A DNA stretch of 46,433 nucleotides from an uncultured Porphyromonadaceae bacterium (GTDB taxonomy: Bacteria > Bacteroidota > Bacteroidia > Bacteroidales > Muribaculaceae). Numbering within the stretch: the first letter of the stretch is position 1; the number at the start of each line of letters is the position of its first letter. Shown piece by piece: positions 15,400-23,484 of this stretch. The stretch spans positions 1-46,433 of the forward strand of contig CABPYL010000022.1 in NCBI GenBank assembly GCA_902461565.1. Reading direction: 5' to 3'. Position numbers and translations under genes: made by a program. Below the pieces are notes generated by a model. The model did not search any database. It had not been told where the DNA came from and saw nothing but the letters and a program-made list of their open reading frames with translations.

Positions 15400-17055
15400 T
15401 TACTGATACAGATAGCGTTTGATTGATCGTTTGGGAGTTTTTTCAAACTCTTCGTCGAAAAGTTTAAAACCGCTTACCTGGCTGTACGACGGCAATTTAT
15501 CGTTGAGTACGCGTATATTCTCCTCCATCTGCTGTGTTATGCGGCCATTGTCCATTCCCGCCTTCTGGGCGGCCTCGACGTCGGGATGTATAAGCGCGAA
15601 CAGCTTCCCGTCGCGCATAACTATCAGCGATTCGTTCACGTATGGCAGATTGTTAAGAATCTGCTCGATTTCCTCGGGATATATGTTCTGTCCGGAAGGG
15701 CCGAGAATCATATTCTTCTCACGTCCGCGCAGATACAGGAAGCCATCGGAGTCCATCTGGGCGATATCGCCGGTTTTCAGCCATCCGTCATCGGTAAAAG
15801 TCGCCTTGGTCTCCTCAGGATTCTTGTAATAGCCTTGCATCACATTATCGCCTTTTAGATACAGCATACCGGGCACATTTGCCGGATCGGGAGAATCGAT
15901 ACGCGCCTGCATGCGGTCTACCATATGGCCGCACGAACCCAGCCGGATCTCCTGCCAGGGGGCATAACTTACAAGCGGACCGCATTCTGTCATACCGTAG
16001 CCTACAGTATAGGGAAATTTGATTTTGCGAAGGAACGTCTCTACGTCTTTGTTTAGCGGCGCCCCACCTACGATTATCTGCTTCAGCTCGCCGCCAAACG
16101 CCTGGATAAGGCTCTCCCTTATCTTTGCCAAGAGTTTCTTGTCCAGAACAGGAATAGCCATCAGCACCTTCATCAGTGGTTTGTCCAGCATGGGGAACAC
16201 ACGGGTGCGGATAATCTTCTCTATAATCAGCGGAACGGCGATAATCAGTTTGGGGTGTACCTGTGCGAAAGCCTCGAGAATTATGCGCGGCGACGGCGTA
16301 CGGGTAAGGAAATTGATATGGCAACCCTTGACAAAAGGATGCAGCAATTCGATGGAAAGACCAAACATGTGCGCCAACGGCAACATACACACGGTGCCGT
16401 CGCCGGGCTTGAGAAACGACAGGCCGTCGATACTGTACTGGATATTACTCCACAGACTTCTGTACGAAAGCATCACACCTTTACTGAAGCCCATAGAACC
16501 GGATGTATAGTTGATCAGAACAAGCTGATCGCCGTCGAACTCGGGATAGTCGACATCGTCGCGCGTAAATCTTTCGGGATATTTTTCGCCAAAAAGACGG
16601 TTCAGCTTTTCACGGGCAGCGGTCAGTTCCTTGCTGCGGCTGAACAGCAATGAATAGTCGGAAACCTGGATAGCTCCTTTCAGATGCGCCATGTGCTCGT
16701 GGTCTAAATTCTCCCACATCTGCGAGTCTGTAAAAAGCAGCCTGGCCTCGCTGTGGCACACGAGATGATGCACCGTATCTGCCTTGAAATCGTGAAGAAT
16801 AGGAACTGTAACTGTACCGTATGTTATCGAAGCGATTGCCGCCATAGCCCACTCGGCGCTGTTGCGGCCGCAGAACGCAATTTTGTCGCCCTGCACAAGG
16901 CCTGCATGTTTAAACAGGATGTGCATTTTTGCAACTTTGCGTGCAACATCGTGGTATGTGTACGTTACTCCGTTGAAATCCGTAAGAGCGGGCATATCCC
17001 AGTTCTGCTGAATGGACTGCCGTATATATGCGTTGAGTGTTTTCTGTGCTTCCAC
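15400..17055 (-). CDS. AMP-dependent long-chain fatty acid--CoA ligase-like protein
   Basis: An adenylate-forming enzyme of the ANL superfamily, 551 aa, which activates a carboxylic acid with ATP and transfers it to CoA. The ATP-binding loop is INYTSGSMGFSKGVML (about 188-203). Later motifs are GYGMTECGP, DGWLKTGDIA with the ribose-binding Asp, and the hinge/catalytic C-terminal domain ending KTPKRSIKRYLYQ with the adenylation lysine. The closest match by eye is to the Bacteroidetes FadD-like ligases; medium- or long-chain fatty acid is likely but not shown. It follows recX by 27 bases on the same strand and precedes the channel gene. MSGSMG replaces the more usual SGSTG, a minor variation. 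Confidence 0.88.
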   Translation of the reverse strand: MEAQKTLNAYIRQSIQQNWDMPALTDFNGVTYTYHDVARKVAKMHILFKHAGLVQGDKIAFCGRNSAEWAMAAIASITYGTVTVPILHDFKADTVHHLVCHSEARLLFTDSQMWENLDHEHMAHLKGAIQVSDYSLLFSRSKELTAAREKLNRLFGEKYPERFTRDDVDYPEFDGDQLVLINYTSGSMGFSKGVMLSYRSLWSNIQYSIDGLSFLKPGDGTVCMLPLAHMFGLSIELLHPFVKGCHINFLTRTPSPRIILEAFAQVHPKLIIAVPLIIEKIIRTRVFPMLDKPLMKVLMAIPVLDKKLLAKIRESLIQAFGGELKQIIVGGAPLNKDVETFLRKIKFPYTVGYGMTECGPLVSYAPWQEIRLGSCGHMVDRMQARIDSPDPANVPGMLYLKGDNVMQGYYKNPEETKATFTDDGWLKTGDIAQMDSDGFLYLRGREKNMILGPSGQNIYPEEIEQILNNLPYVNESLIVMRDGKLFALIHPDVEAAQKAGMDNGRITQQMEENIRVLNDKLPSYSQVSGFKLFDEEFEKTPKRSIKRYLYQ

Positions 17056-17082
17056 GTTATGTATGCTTTAAAAATACAAATA

Positions 17083-17598
17083 TTATATATCGGACTCACT
17101 GTTTTCCATGTAAATGTCTTCGGGCGTGTCAATGTAGCCGACAGGCAGCAATTTTGCCACAAGCGCCGACTCGAATCCACGGGAAACGGCGGCTCTGAAA
17201 ATTTTCTGACGAGTTTTGAAAGCATCGTCGCCACGCGCCACGCGCATTCTGGAATCAATCAATGCCTTTAGCCCGGCAATATATATTTCTTCATCTATTT
17301 CGTCCATAGCGGCATCGATAATGTCGGCCGGGATACGTTTTGCACGCAGCTCCATGCGGATTTTTATGCGCCCCCATCTGTTGAAGCGGTATTTATCGCG
17401 CACAAAAGCCCTGGCGAAACGTTCGTCATCCACAAAACGGCGACGCTGCAGCGAATATATTATCGCCTCGGCATCCTCCGGCATAATTTTCCATGTGCGC
17501 AACTTGGCCATAAGTTCGGCCGTGCAGTGCTCGCTACGCACACACAACTGTTCCAGGCGCTCCAGGGCACGCTCCGAAGAAATTGGGCCTCTCATCAT
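17083..17598 (-). CDS. recX: Regulatory protein RecX
   Basis: A small cytoplasmic modulator that caps and inhibits RecA filaments. At 171 aa it is made of repeated three-helix units: LEQLCVRSEHCTAELMAKL, LQRRRFVDDERFARAFVRD and GRIKIRMELRAKRI, the last two being signature RecX repeats. The start ATG at 17598 overlaps the prmC stop in an ATGA, so translation is probably coupled; a second ATG follows at once. recA is not in this window. Confidence 0.9.
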   Translation of the reverse strand: MMRGPISSERALERLEQLCVRSEHCTAELMAKLRTWKIMPEDAEAIIYSLQRRRFVDDERFARAFVRDKYRFNRWGRIKIRMELRAKRIPADIIDAAMDEIDEEIYIAGLKALIDSRMRVARGDDAFKTRQKIFRAAVSRGFESALVAKLLPVGYIDTPEDIYMENSESDI

Positions 17599-18455
17599 GG
17601 CTCGGTAGTTTTAGTAGCACGGGCAAAACGCTGTTTTGCGCGGTAGTCCCGAAAAATCTGAACATCGGTAAATCCGGTATTCTTCAGCAGGACAGCGACA
17701 TCCGATGCAAACAAAGGATTTATTTCGAAGTACAGCATTCCGTCCTTCTTCAGTGCCTGCGAGGCATATTCCGCAATGGGACGGTAGAATTCGAGAGGAT
17801 CGTTATCCGGAACAAAGAGTGCAATATGCGGCTCATAGTCCAGCACACGGGCATCCATATCTTTCTTCTCCGACTCGCACACGTATGGCGGATTACTTAC
17901 GATTATATCGAATTCCGCTGCTCTCTCCGGCCTGATTTCAAGCACGTCGGCACGGACAAACCGCACGCGTGCACCCAAGTCAGTGGCATTCTCCCGGGCA
18001 ACGGCAAGCGCGTCGGCACTGACATCAACAGCCTCGACATCCGAAAACGGCAGTGTGCGCGCAAGCGCCACTGCAATACAGCCCGATCCGGTACAGAGGT
18101 CCAGAAGCGAAAGATCGGTGCGGCCGTTCCAGTCACCGGCAATCAAATCCACAAGGCCCTCGGTCTCGGGACGGGGAACCAACACGGCAGGCGATACTTT
18201 GAAATCCATGCCCATAAACCGCGCGCGGCCAACTGCGTACTGCACCGGTTCGCCGGCGAGCACCTTGTCCACGGCGGCCGAAATATTGCGCTGCACAAAA
18301 TCGAGAATCTCACGGTCGCCGTTCATAAAGATATACTTACGGTCGTACCCGGCAACATCCTCGAATATTATGCGTGCCGCATCCTCTGCCTCGGTATCCA
18401 ATACAGGCCTGAGGCGCGCTACGGTAGCACGGAAATAATCGCCTGCGGTAGTCAT
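17595..18455 (-). CDS. prmC: Release factor glutamine N5-methyltransferase
   Basis: Methylates the glutamine of the GGQ motif in peptide release factors RF1 and RF2, using S-adenosylmethionine. The SAM site is in LLDLCTGSGCIAVALA, and the substrate-glutamine motif is IVSNPPYV. The N-terminal about 80 residues form the helical PrmC_N domain, with VLVPRPETEGLVD before the methyltransferase core. The frame stays open 23 codons upstream to 18524, inside obg, but the start at 18455 (MTTAGDYF) gives the family length (286 aa) and an ATGA overlap with the obg stop. Its other end overlaps recX the same way. Confidence 0.95.
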   Translation of the reverse strand: MTTAGDYFRATVARLRPVLDTEAEDAARIIFEDVAGYDRKYIFMNGDREILDFVQRNISAAVDKVLAGEPVQYAVGRARFMGMDFKVSPAVLVPRPETEGLVDLIAGDWNGRTDLSLLDLCTGSGCIAVALARTLPFSDVEAVDVSADALAVARENATDLGARVRFVRADVLEIRPERAAEFDIIVSNPPYVCESEKKDMDARVLDYEPHIALFVPDNDPLEFYRPIAEYASQALKKDGMLYFEINPLFASDVAVLLKNTGFTDVQIFRDYRAKQRFARATKTTEP

Positions 18456-19666
18456 TTGCCGTTTATAAAATCTTCGTCGGAATCCAGTTCCTCCGCGTCG
18501 TCCCAATCGATATCCTCGCCCCACTGATCGGCACTGATGCTCTGCAGATCTTCGGCTTCTTCTTCCTCGTCTGGTGTGGGAACGTATTCAAAGATGAATT
18601 CATCCTCCTCGCGCACTCGGTGGTTGCCGTCGAGCGGTCGGTGAACAAGATTATCGGCGGCGATAATGTTCTTCTCGTCGGTTATGGCAGCCCACAGCAG
18701 GTCCTTTAGTTCTGTTATCCCATATCCTGTAACAGCGGAGATGAACACGTGCGGAACATCGGCGGGGAGCGTCTTTTCAATCTCCTGGCGGAGTTCGTCG
18801 TCAAGCATATCCGATTTCGAGACAGCAAGCACGCGCTGTTTGTCGGCAAGCTGCGGGTTAAACTGGTTAAGCTCACGAAGCAGAATGTTATACTGTTCAG
18901 TGATATCGTCGGCATCGGCAGGAACCATAAAAAGAAGCACGGCATTGCGCTCGATATGTCTGAGGAATCGCAATCCAAGTCCTTTGCCCTCGCTGGCGCC
19001 TTCTATAATACCGGGGATATCGGCCATTACAAACGAGCGGTTATCGCGATACGCCACAATACCGAGCTGAGGCTCCATTGTGGTGAAGGGATAGTCGGCA
19101 ATCTTCGGCTCGGCCGCGCTGACAGCCGAAAGAAGCGTCGACTTTCCGGCATTCGGAAATCCCACAAGGCCCACATCGGCAAGCATTTTCAGCTCAAGGA
19201 TTATACTGCGTTCTATGGCCGGCTCGCCGGGCTGCGCATAGCGCGGAGTGCGGTTGGTGGAACTTTTGAAATGCCAGTTGCCAAGACCGCCGCGACCGCC
19301 TTTGAGCAGTTTCACCTCCTGGCCGTCGTCGGTAACCTCGCACAGGTATTCGCCCGTCTCGGCATCGAAAACGACGGTGCCGCAGGGAACTTCAACAACA
19401 ACATCGTCGCCATCCTTACCGAAACTGCGGCCGCCGGAGCCGGCCTGACCGTTGCCGGCAAATATATGGCGGCGGTACTTAAGCGGAAGAAGCGTCCACA
19501 TATTGCGGTTGCCGCGGAGAATGATATGGCCTCCACGACCGCCGTCTCCGCCGTCAGGACCGCCTTTGGGTACATATTTGGCACGATAGAAATGTCGCGA
19601 GCCAGCACCGCCCTTACCCGAGCGGCATAATATCTTTACATAATCGATGAAATTGGAATCTGCCAT
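18452..19666 (-). CDS. obgE: GTPase Obg/CgtA
   Basis: An essential ribosome-associated GTPase involved in 50S assembly and stress signalling. The 404-aa protein has the glycine-rich Obg fold (residues about 1-160; repeats such as GGPDGGDGGRGG and GGRGGLGN). The G domain follows with GFPNAGKST (G1), the FTT switch, DIPGIIEGA (G3), SKSDMLD in the NKxD position (S for N) and ISAVTG (G5). A long acidic C-terminal tail, over 60 residues, is rich in Asp and Glu, as in other Bacteroidetes Obg proteins. The SKSD variant is common in this phylum as far as I recall. It is followed by prmC with an ATGA overlap. Confidence 0.96.
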   Translation of the reverse strand: MADSNFIDYVKILCRSGKGGAGSRHFYRAKYVPKGGPDGGDGGRGGHIILRGNRNMWTLLPLKYRRHIFAGNGQAGSGGRSFGKDGDDVVVEVPCGTVVFDAETGEYLCEVTDDGQEVKLLKGGRGGLGNWHFKSSTNRTPRYAQPGEPAIERSIILELKMLADVGLVGFPNAGKSTLLSAVSAAEPKIADYPFTTMEPQLGIVAYRDNRSFVMADIPGIIEGASEGKGLGLRFLRHIERNAVLLFMVPADADDITEQYNILLRELNQFNPQLADKQRVLAVSKSDMLDDELRQEIEKTLPADVPHVFISAVTGYGITELKDLLWAAITDEKNIIAADNLVHRPLDGNHRVREEDEFIFEYVPTPDEEEEAEDLQSISADQWGEDIDWDDAEELDSDEDFINGK

Positions 19667-19705
19667 GTTTTAAGTCGGTTATATAATTGAAAACGCGGAA
19701 CAGCC

Positions 19706-20776
19706 TTAAGAGTTCGCTTTCGCCATCGAGTTGTGGTGGCGCATCAGTTCTGCGGCCTGACGGAAATCCACCGGCGAGCCAACATCTATCCACGTCCCGC
19801 TGATAGGATAGTAGGTAACCTTGCGCCCGGCGGCTATGGCCGCGGTTATAAGGTCGGTGGCGTCGGTGCGCCTGCCTGGCGCAAGCATCCCGAGAACTTC
19901 GTTGGAGAATATATATATGCCAGCATTGGCATAGTAGGAATACGACGGTTTTTCCTCGATTGCCGTAACCTGCGAGCGGTCCTCGCCGCCGAGGGTGAGG
20001 ATTGCATACGGTACCGACACCTGATAGGGCACGGCGGCAATAGTTATGTCGGCGTGCGTCTCGCGGTGGCGCAGATACATTTCCTCGAAAGATATGGTTG
20101 TGAGCAGGTCGGAATTCATCACAATTGTGTCGCCGGGGTTCGAGGCCGCATCGGTCAGAGTTACGGCTCCAATGGTGCCGAGCGGGTCATCCTCGCGCAC
20201 ACATTTCACCTGCACGCCAGCTACCGGCCGTTCGAAATGGCTGAAAAGCTGCTCGGAAAGATATCGGGTACACACGGTAATGTCAGTAACACCGCACGAT
20301 GCCAGCAGCTCCACATTGTAGTCGATAATAGCCTTGCCCTCGATTTGCAGCAGAGGTTTCGGAGTTGCAAGAGTAGCCGGACGCAGACGTTCACCCCTGC
20401 CTCCGGCCATAAGGACGGCTGACAACGGAAGGACAGTACGGCAGCGGTTGAGATTTATCAGCGAGGCAAGACGCCCCTCGTCATCGAGCACAGGTACAAG
20501 CATTATGCCGTCCATGCGGCAGGCTTTCAGCGATGCGGGGTCGATATCGGCTGCGCGCACACTGCGGAAATTGCGGCGACAAGCCTGGCCGACAGTCGAC
20601 TCGAGCGTTGCCCCGCCGATAAGCGCACGCCGGATATCGCCATCGGTGAGCGTGCCAACAACGCGGCCGTCGTTATCAAGCGCAAACAGCGTCATACCAC
20701 TGCCGGACAATGCGTTAAGACGGCCAAGAGCCTCGAGCAGCCCGGCGTTTTCGGATATCGTATGGTTCTCGTTCAT
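19706..20776 (-). CDS. CBS-domain nucleotidyltransferase (PtmE-like sugar-1-phosphate nucleotidyltransferase)
   Basis: A two-part 356-aa protein. Residues about 5-115 hold a pair of CBS domains (GRVVGTLTDGDIRRAL; DGIMLVPVLDDEGRL). Residues about 120-345 form a nucleotidyltransferase fold, with AVLMAGGRGERLRPATLATPKPLL binding the nucleotide, NSDLLT for metal, and GTWIDVGSPVDF at the C-terminus. This domain pair is that of PtmE/LegF-pathway guanylyltransferases, which make GDP-glucosamine for legionaminic acid. The gene directly upstream is a CMP-sugar synthetase overlapping by ATGA, which supports a nonulosonic-acid role. Other pathway genes (neuB, neuC, ptmF-like) are absent, so the exact sugar is uncertain. 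Confidence 0.85.
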   Translation of the reverse strand: MNENHTISENAGLLEALGRLNALSGSGMTLFALDNDGRVVGTLTDGDIRRALIGGATLESTVGQACRRNFRSVRAADIDPASLKACRMDGIMLVPVLDDEGRLASLINLNRCRTVLPLSAVLMAGGRGERLRPATLATPKPLLQIEGKAIIDYNVELLASCGVTDITVCTRYLSEQLFSHFERPVAGVQVKCVREDDPLGTIGAVTLTDAASNPGDTIVMNSDLLTTISFEEMYLRHRETHADITIAAVPYQVSVPYAILTLGGEDRSQVTAIEEKPSYSYYANAGIYIFSNEVLGMLAPGRRTDATDLITAAIAAGRKVTYYPISGTWIDVGSPVDFRQAAELMRHHNSMAKANS

Positions 20777-21462
20777 AACTCGGCTATTTTTTCTTCGGCC
20801 CGGCGCCAGTCGTCGAGTGTATCAAGGTCAAGACTACGTCCGGCAGGCATCATAAAAGGTTTGCATACCGGGAACGCGCCCATCGGCATAGTGCGGATAG
20901 AATGTGGATTAATCACATACACAGCACCATTATACGCCAGCACCTGCGGTGCATCCTGACGACGGGTGTATAGACCGTCGCCCATACAGATGTGCAGATT
21001 GCCCTCGCTGTCGGTCTCGAAAAGATTATAGTACGGATTGGCTTCGGAACGGCACACGCTTACAATCATATCCTCGGCTCCGGTATACATTTCCATAGCA
21101 CCTGTAACATCCGCCGTGGTACGGAAAGGCGATGTCGGCTGAAGGAGAACCACGCAATCGAAGGCAATGCCGTGCCCCTCTGCCCAGTTCATCGCATCAA
21201 GAATCACATCCTGCGAGCCGGTAGTGTCAGCACCCAACGCGGCAGGACGCATATAGTCCACCTCTAAGCCACAGCTACGTGCCACATCGGCAATCTCGGC
21301 ATCATCAGTACTGAGCAGTATATAGCCGCCATATACAGCCCGGGCGGTGCACGCAACCTCTATACTGTATGCAATCAGGGGCTTGCCGCCGAGTTCCTTA
21401 ATATTTTTGCGGGGGATTCCTTTACTGCCTCCGCGTGCCGGAATAATATATAAGGGTTTCAT
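20773..21462 (-). CDS. Acylneuraminate (CMP-nonulosonate) cytidylyltransferase
   Basis: A 229-aa enzyme that activates a nine-carbon sialic-acid-like sugar (neuraminate, legionaminate or pseudaminate) to its CMP form. The CTP-binding start is IIPARGGSKGIPRKNI, followed by LLSTDDAEIADVA and LLQPTSPFRT, all typical of NeuA/PseF/PtmB. The frame is open 39 codons further up, but the start at 21462 (MKPLYIIPARGG) gives the normal N-terminus. It lies about 35 bases downstream of the predicted start from the promoter at 21501-21531. Its stop overlaps the CBS-nucleotidyltransferase start. Which sugar it uses cannot be told from sequence. Confidence 0.92.
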   Translation of the reverse strand: MKPLYIIPARGGSKGIPRKNIKELGGKPLIAYSIEVACTARAVYGGYILLSTDDAEIADVARSCGLEVDYMRPAALGADTTGSQDVILDAMNWAEGHGIAFDCVVLLQPTSPFRTTADVTGAMEMYTGAEDMIVSVCRSEANPYYNLFETDSEGNLHICMGDGLYTRRQDAPQVLAYNGAVYVINPHSIRTMPMGAFPVCKPFMMPAGRSLDLDTLDDWRRAEEKIAEL

Positions 21463-21500
21463 GCTGAATATCAAAAAAGGTATGGTTTCCCATAAACATA

Positions 21501-21531
21501 CAAAATTACAAATTTTTGCCGTAGTAACAAA
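21501..21531 (-). promoter_or_regulatory. Promoter of the CMP-sugar/obg operon
   Basis: On the minus strand TTTG (21531-21528), 19 bases of spacer and TAATTTTG (21508-21501) fit the consensus, with about 38 bases from the -7 box to the start codon at 21462. Confidence 0.75.
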
Positions 21532-21763
21532 ATCGCGCCTCAATACGGGAACCCCTGTAGAGTCAACAAACAAGTGCAAAATTACGGTACGGACCCATCG
21601 CTTATCATCTGCGCCTCAAAATAAAAGACTGAATACTAGAAATTTATCTACACAAAAGTTCACAACAGGCCGAAATTAGATCTAACTTTGCAGCAAAACA
21701 TAAAGCAAAATAATCACCGCCATGACTATGACATTTATCTATTAATATAGATCTGCTTAGCAC

Positions 21764-21810
21764 AAAAAGCACGCTGCCTTTAACAATCGCGATTGTTAAA
21801 GGCAACGTGC
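21764..21810 (-). terminator. Long hairpin terminator after tRNA-Pro
   Basis: A 30-base perfect palindrome (21775-21804, 15 bp per arm) is extended, after one mismatch, by a 5-bp stem (21769-21773 with 21806-21810). Read on the minus strand it follows the tRNA by three bases and is followed by TTTTT (21768-21764). It is unusually long for a tRNA terminator. Confidence 0.85.
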
Positions 21811-21813
21811 AAG

Positions 21814-21887
21814 TCGGGGTGACAGGATTCGAACCTGCGACCGCCTGGTCCCAAACCAGGAGCGCTACCGGACTGCGCTACGCCCCG
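21814..21887 (-). tRNA. tRNA-Pro (anticodon TGG)
   Basis: A 74-nt cloverleaf. The acceptor is CGGGGCG/CACCCCG, the D-arm GCGC/GCGC, the anticodon stem CCTGG/CCAGG around TTTGGGA (anticodon TGG), and the T-arm GCAGG/CCTGT around TTCGAAT. Discriminator is A and no CCA is encoded. The sixth acceptor pair is a C-A mismatch. Confidence 0.95.
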
Positions 21888-21989
21888 AAAACTTTTGCAA
21901 AGTTAATCATTTTTTTCTCCCCCACCAAAAAGCACGTCATTTTTGATGATTTTTTCAACCGTGCAGGGGCGCGACGCGTTAATTTTAAT

Positions 21990-22808
21990 ATGAAAGCAAA
22001 GCTAACAATGGGCCGTCTGCCCCTGATCGTTTTGGCCATTGCGGCCATTTTAGTGTGCCTCAGTCTTGTACGGCGCTGCAACATTTCGCCGTCCACACTC
22101 TCCGACGATTATATCAAACCATCGGCCGACACTTTGGCGGTAGCCATCGAAATGTCGCCTATGACATATTTCATGCGCCACGACACCGCCGAGGGCTTCG
22201 ACTACTGTATATTACGCGATATAGGACTCCGTCACGGAATAGAAATGACATTTCATCCTGTAAGCGACCTCGACCGCGCTTTCCGCGGACTTAACGACGG
22301 CGAGTATGACATTCTTGTCGCATCCATGCCGGCAACAAAAACGCTTAAGGAATATTTTCCATTGACCGACGCCGTATATATCGACCGGCAGGTATTGGTA
22401 CAGCGCCGCAACGCCGACAGCACCCTGGCTGTTACATCACAGCAGCAATTGCGCGGCGATACTGTGTGGATTGCCGACGGCTCGCCTTTCCGAACACGCC
22501 TAAGGAACCTCGGGGAGGAGATGGGCGACAGTATCGTAGTCCTGTCCATGCCGGAATATTCAGCCGAGCATCTTGTTATCATGACCGCACTTGGACAAAT
22601 CAAACGTGCCGTTGTAAACCAAAATATTGCAAGGCACATGGCTGCTGATTATCACGACCTTGACTTTTCGGTACCCATCAGTTTCAGCCAATTCCAGGTA
22701 TGGGCGCTCGCACCCGGCGACAGTATTCTGCTCGACTCCATGAACACCTGGCTTCGGGAGTTCCGACAGACCGCCGCCTACGATTCACTTGCTGCAAAAT
22801 ATCTATAA
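21990..22808 (+). CDS. Membrane-anchored solute-binding protein (SBP_bac_3-like)
   Basis: A 272-aa protein starting at 21990 (MKAKLTMGRLP). The frame is open back through the antisense of tRNA-Pro, which I exclude. An uncleaved-looking hydrophobic segment (residues about 9-27) is followed by a periplasmic domain of the type 3 extracellular solute-binding fold: LAVAIEMSPMTYF, DYCILRDIGLRHGIEMTF, LNDGEYDILVASMP, and a final YDSLAAKYL. This resembles the N-terminal sensor half of the lytic transglycosylase MltF, but the catalytic transglycosylase half is absent. No ABC-transporter genes are adjacent, so it may be a sensor or a regulatory subunit. Alone in its operon. Confidence 0.8.
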   Translation: MKAKLTMGRLPLIVLAIAAILVCLSLVRRCNISPSTLSDDYIKPSADTLAVAIEMSPMTYFMRHDTAEGFDYCILRDIGLRHGIEMTFHPVSDLDRAFRGLNDGEYDILVASMPATKTLKEYFPLTDAVYIDRQVLVQRRNADSTLAVTSQQQLRGDTVWIADGSPFRTRLRNLGEEMGDSIVVLSMPEYSAEHLVIMTALGQIKRAVVNQNIARHMAADYHDLDFSVPISFSQFQVWALAPGDSILLDSMNTWLREFRQTAAYDSLAAKYL

Positions 22809-22834
22809 AAGCAAGCAACGCAACCGCTCCCGAT

Positions 22835-22865
22835 TTTGAGAATTGGCTTTTTTCAATTAAATTTG
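22835..22865 (+). promoter_or_regulatory. Promoter of the DUF4290-rimM operon
   Basis: TTTG (22835-22838), 19 bases and TAAATTTG (22858-22865) lie 28 bases before the DUF4290 ATG. Confidence 0.75.
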
Positions 22866-22893
22866 CCGATTGAAAAAGTAAATACAGCTACTG

Positions 22894-23484
22894 ATGCTCA
22901 CATACAACAATCGGCTCAAAAAACTTATTCTTCCGGAATACGGACGTAACATACAGAATATGGTAGACTATTGTCTCACCATAGAGGACCGCTACGAACG
23001 CACCGATTGCGCCGCAGCTATTATCGACGCCATGCGCGTGCTGTTTCCACCGACGGGCGACCTTGAAGAATACGAACGTAAACTTTGGGATCATCTGATT
23101 ATAATGAGTGATTTCCAACTCGACGTCGACACTCCTTTCGAGATTGTGATGCCCGACGCTTTCGACCAAGGTCCGGACCCGGTTCCGGCAGAACGTCCCG
23201 GCACACTGCCGTTCCGCCATTACGGAAAACTGATTCCAGCGCTTATAGAGACAGCATGCACGATGGAACCTGGCATGGAACGCACGGCGCTGATTACCCT
23301 GATTGCCAACCAGATGAAGAAAACACTGATGGCATCAAGCCCCGAGAGCGCAAACGACAGCCGTATATTCAAGGAAATGCGCATGATGTCGCACGGAGAG
23401 ATTAACGAGGACGCATCCACTATCCGCATCCAGGACTTCAAGCAGGCGCCCACTCCTTCCGGCAAAAAGAAACGCAAGAAATGA
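22894..23484 (+). CDS. DUF4290 family protein
   Basis: A 196-aa Bacteroidetes-specific cytoplasmic protein with the family's opening block (LILPEYGRNIQNMVDY, then IEDRYERTDCA). It is mostly helical, with a Pro-rich middle (DPVPAERPGT) and a Lys/Arg-rich end (GKKKRKK). No catalytic motif is evident and the function is unknown. Its stop overlaps the rimM start (ATGA), a link to ribosome assembly. It is the first gene of an operon that seems to include rimM, a small acidic protein and an OmpA-like lipoprotein. Confidence 0.85.
   Translation: MLTYNNRLKKLILPEYGRNIQNMVDYCLTIEDRYERTDCAAAIIDAMRVLFPPTGDLEEYERKLWDHLIIMSDFQLDVDTPFEIVMPDAFDQGPDPVPAERPGTLPFRHYGKLIPALIETACTMEPGMERTALITLIANQMKKTLMASSPESANDSRIFKEMRMMSHGEINEDASTIRIQDFKQAPTPSGKKKRKK

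Larger units (their letters stand above)
21463..21813. other. Gene-free region between the CMP-sugar synthetase and tRNA-Pro
   Basis: About 350 AT-rich bases holding the promoter of the minus-strand operon (21501-21531) and the tRNA-Pro terminator (21764-21810). A second CAAAATTA (TAATTTTG on the minus strand) at 21577-21584 lacks a good -33 partner. No convincing coding frame is present on either strand. Confidence 0.6.

Noticed and set aside
18456..18524. 23-codon N-terminal extension of PrmC
   Set aside because: Arg/Gly-rich and lies inside the obg acidic tail; the ATGA start at 18455 fits family length and operon style.
21683..21690. TAACTTTG on the plus strand
   Set aside because: No matching -33 box; it points at the tRNA-Pro terminator, with no plus-strand gene before 21990.
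21807..21989. 61-residue upstream extension of the solute-binding protein
   Set aside because: The extension is the antisense of tRNA-Pro and includes non-conserved sequence; the hydrophobic anchor follows the ATG at 21990.
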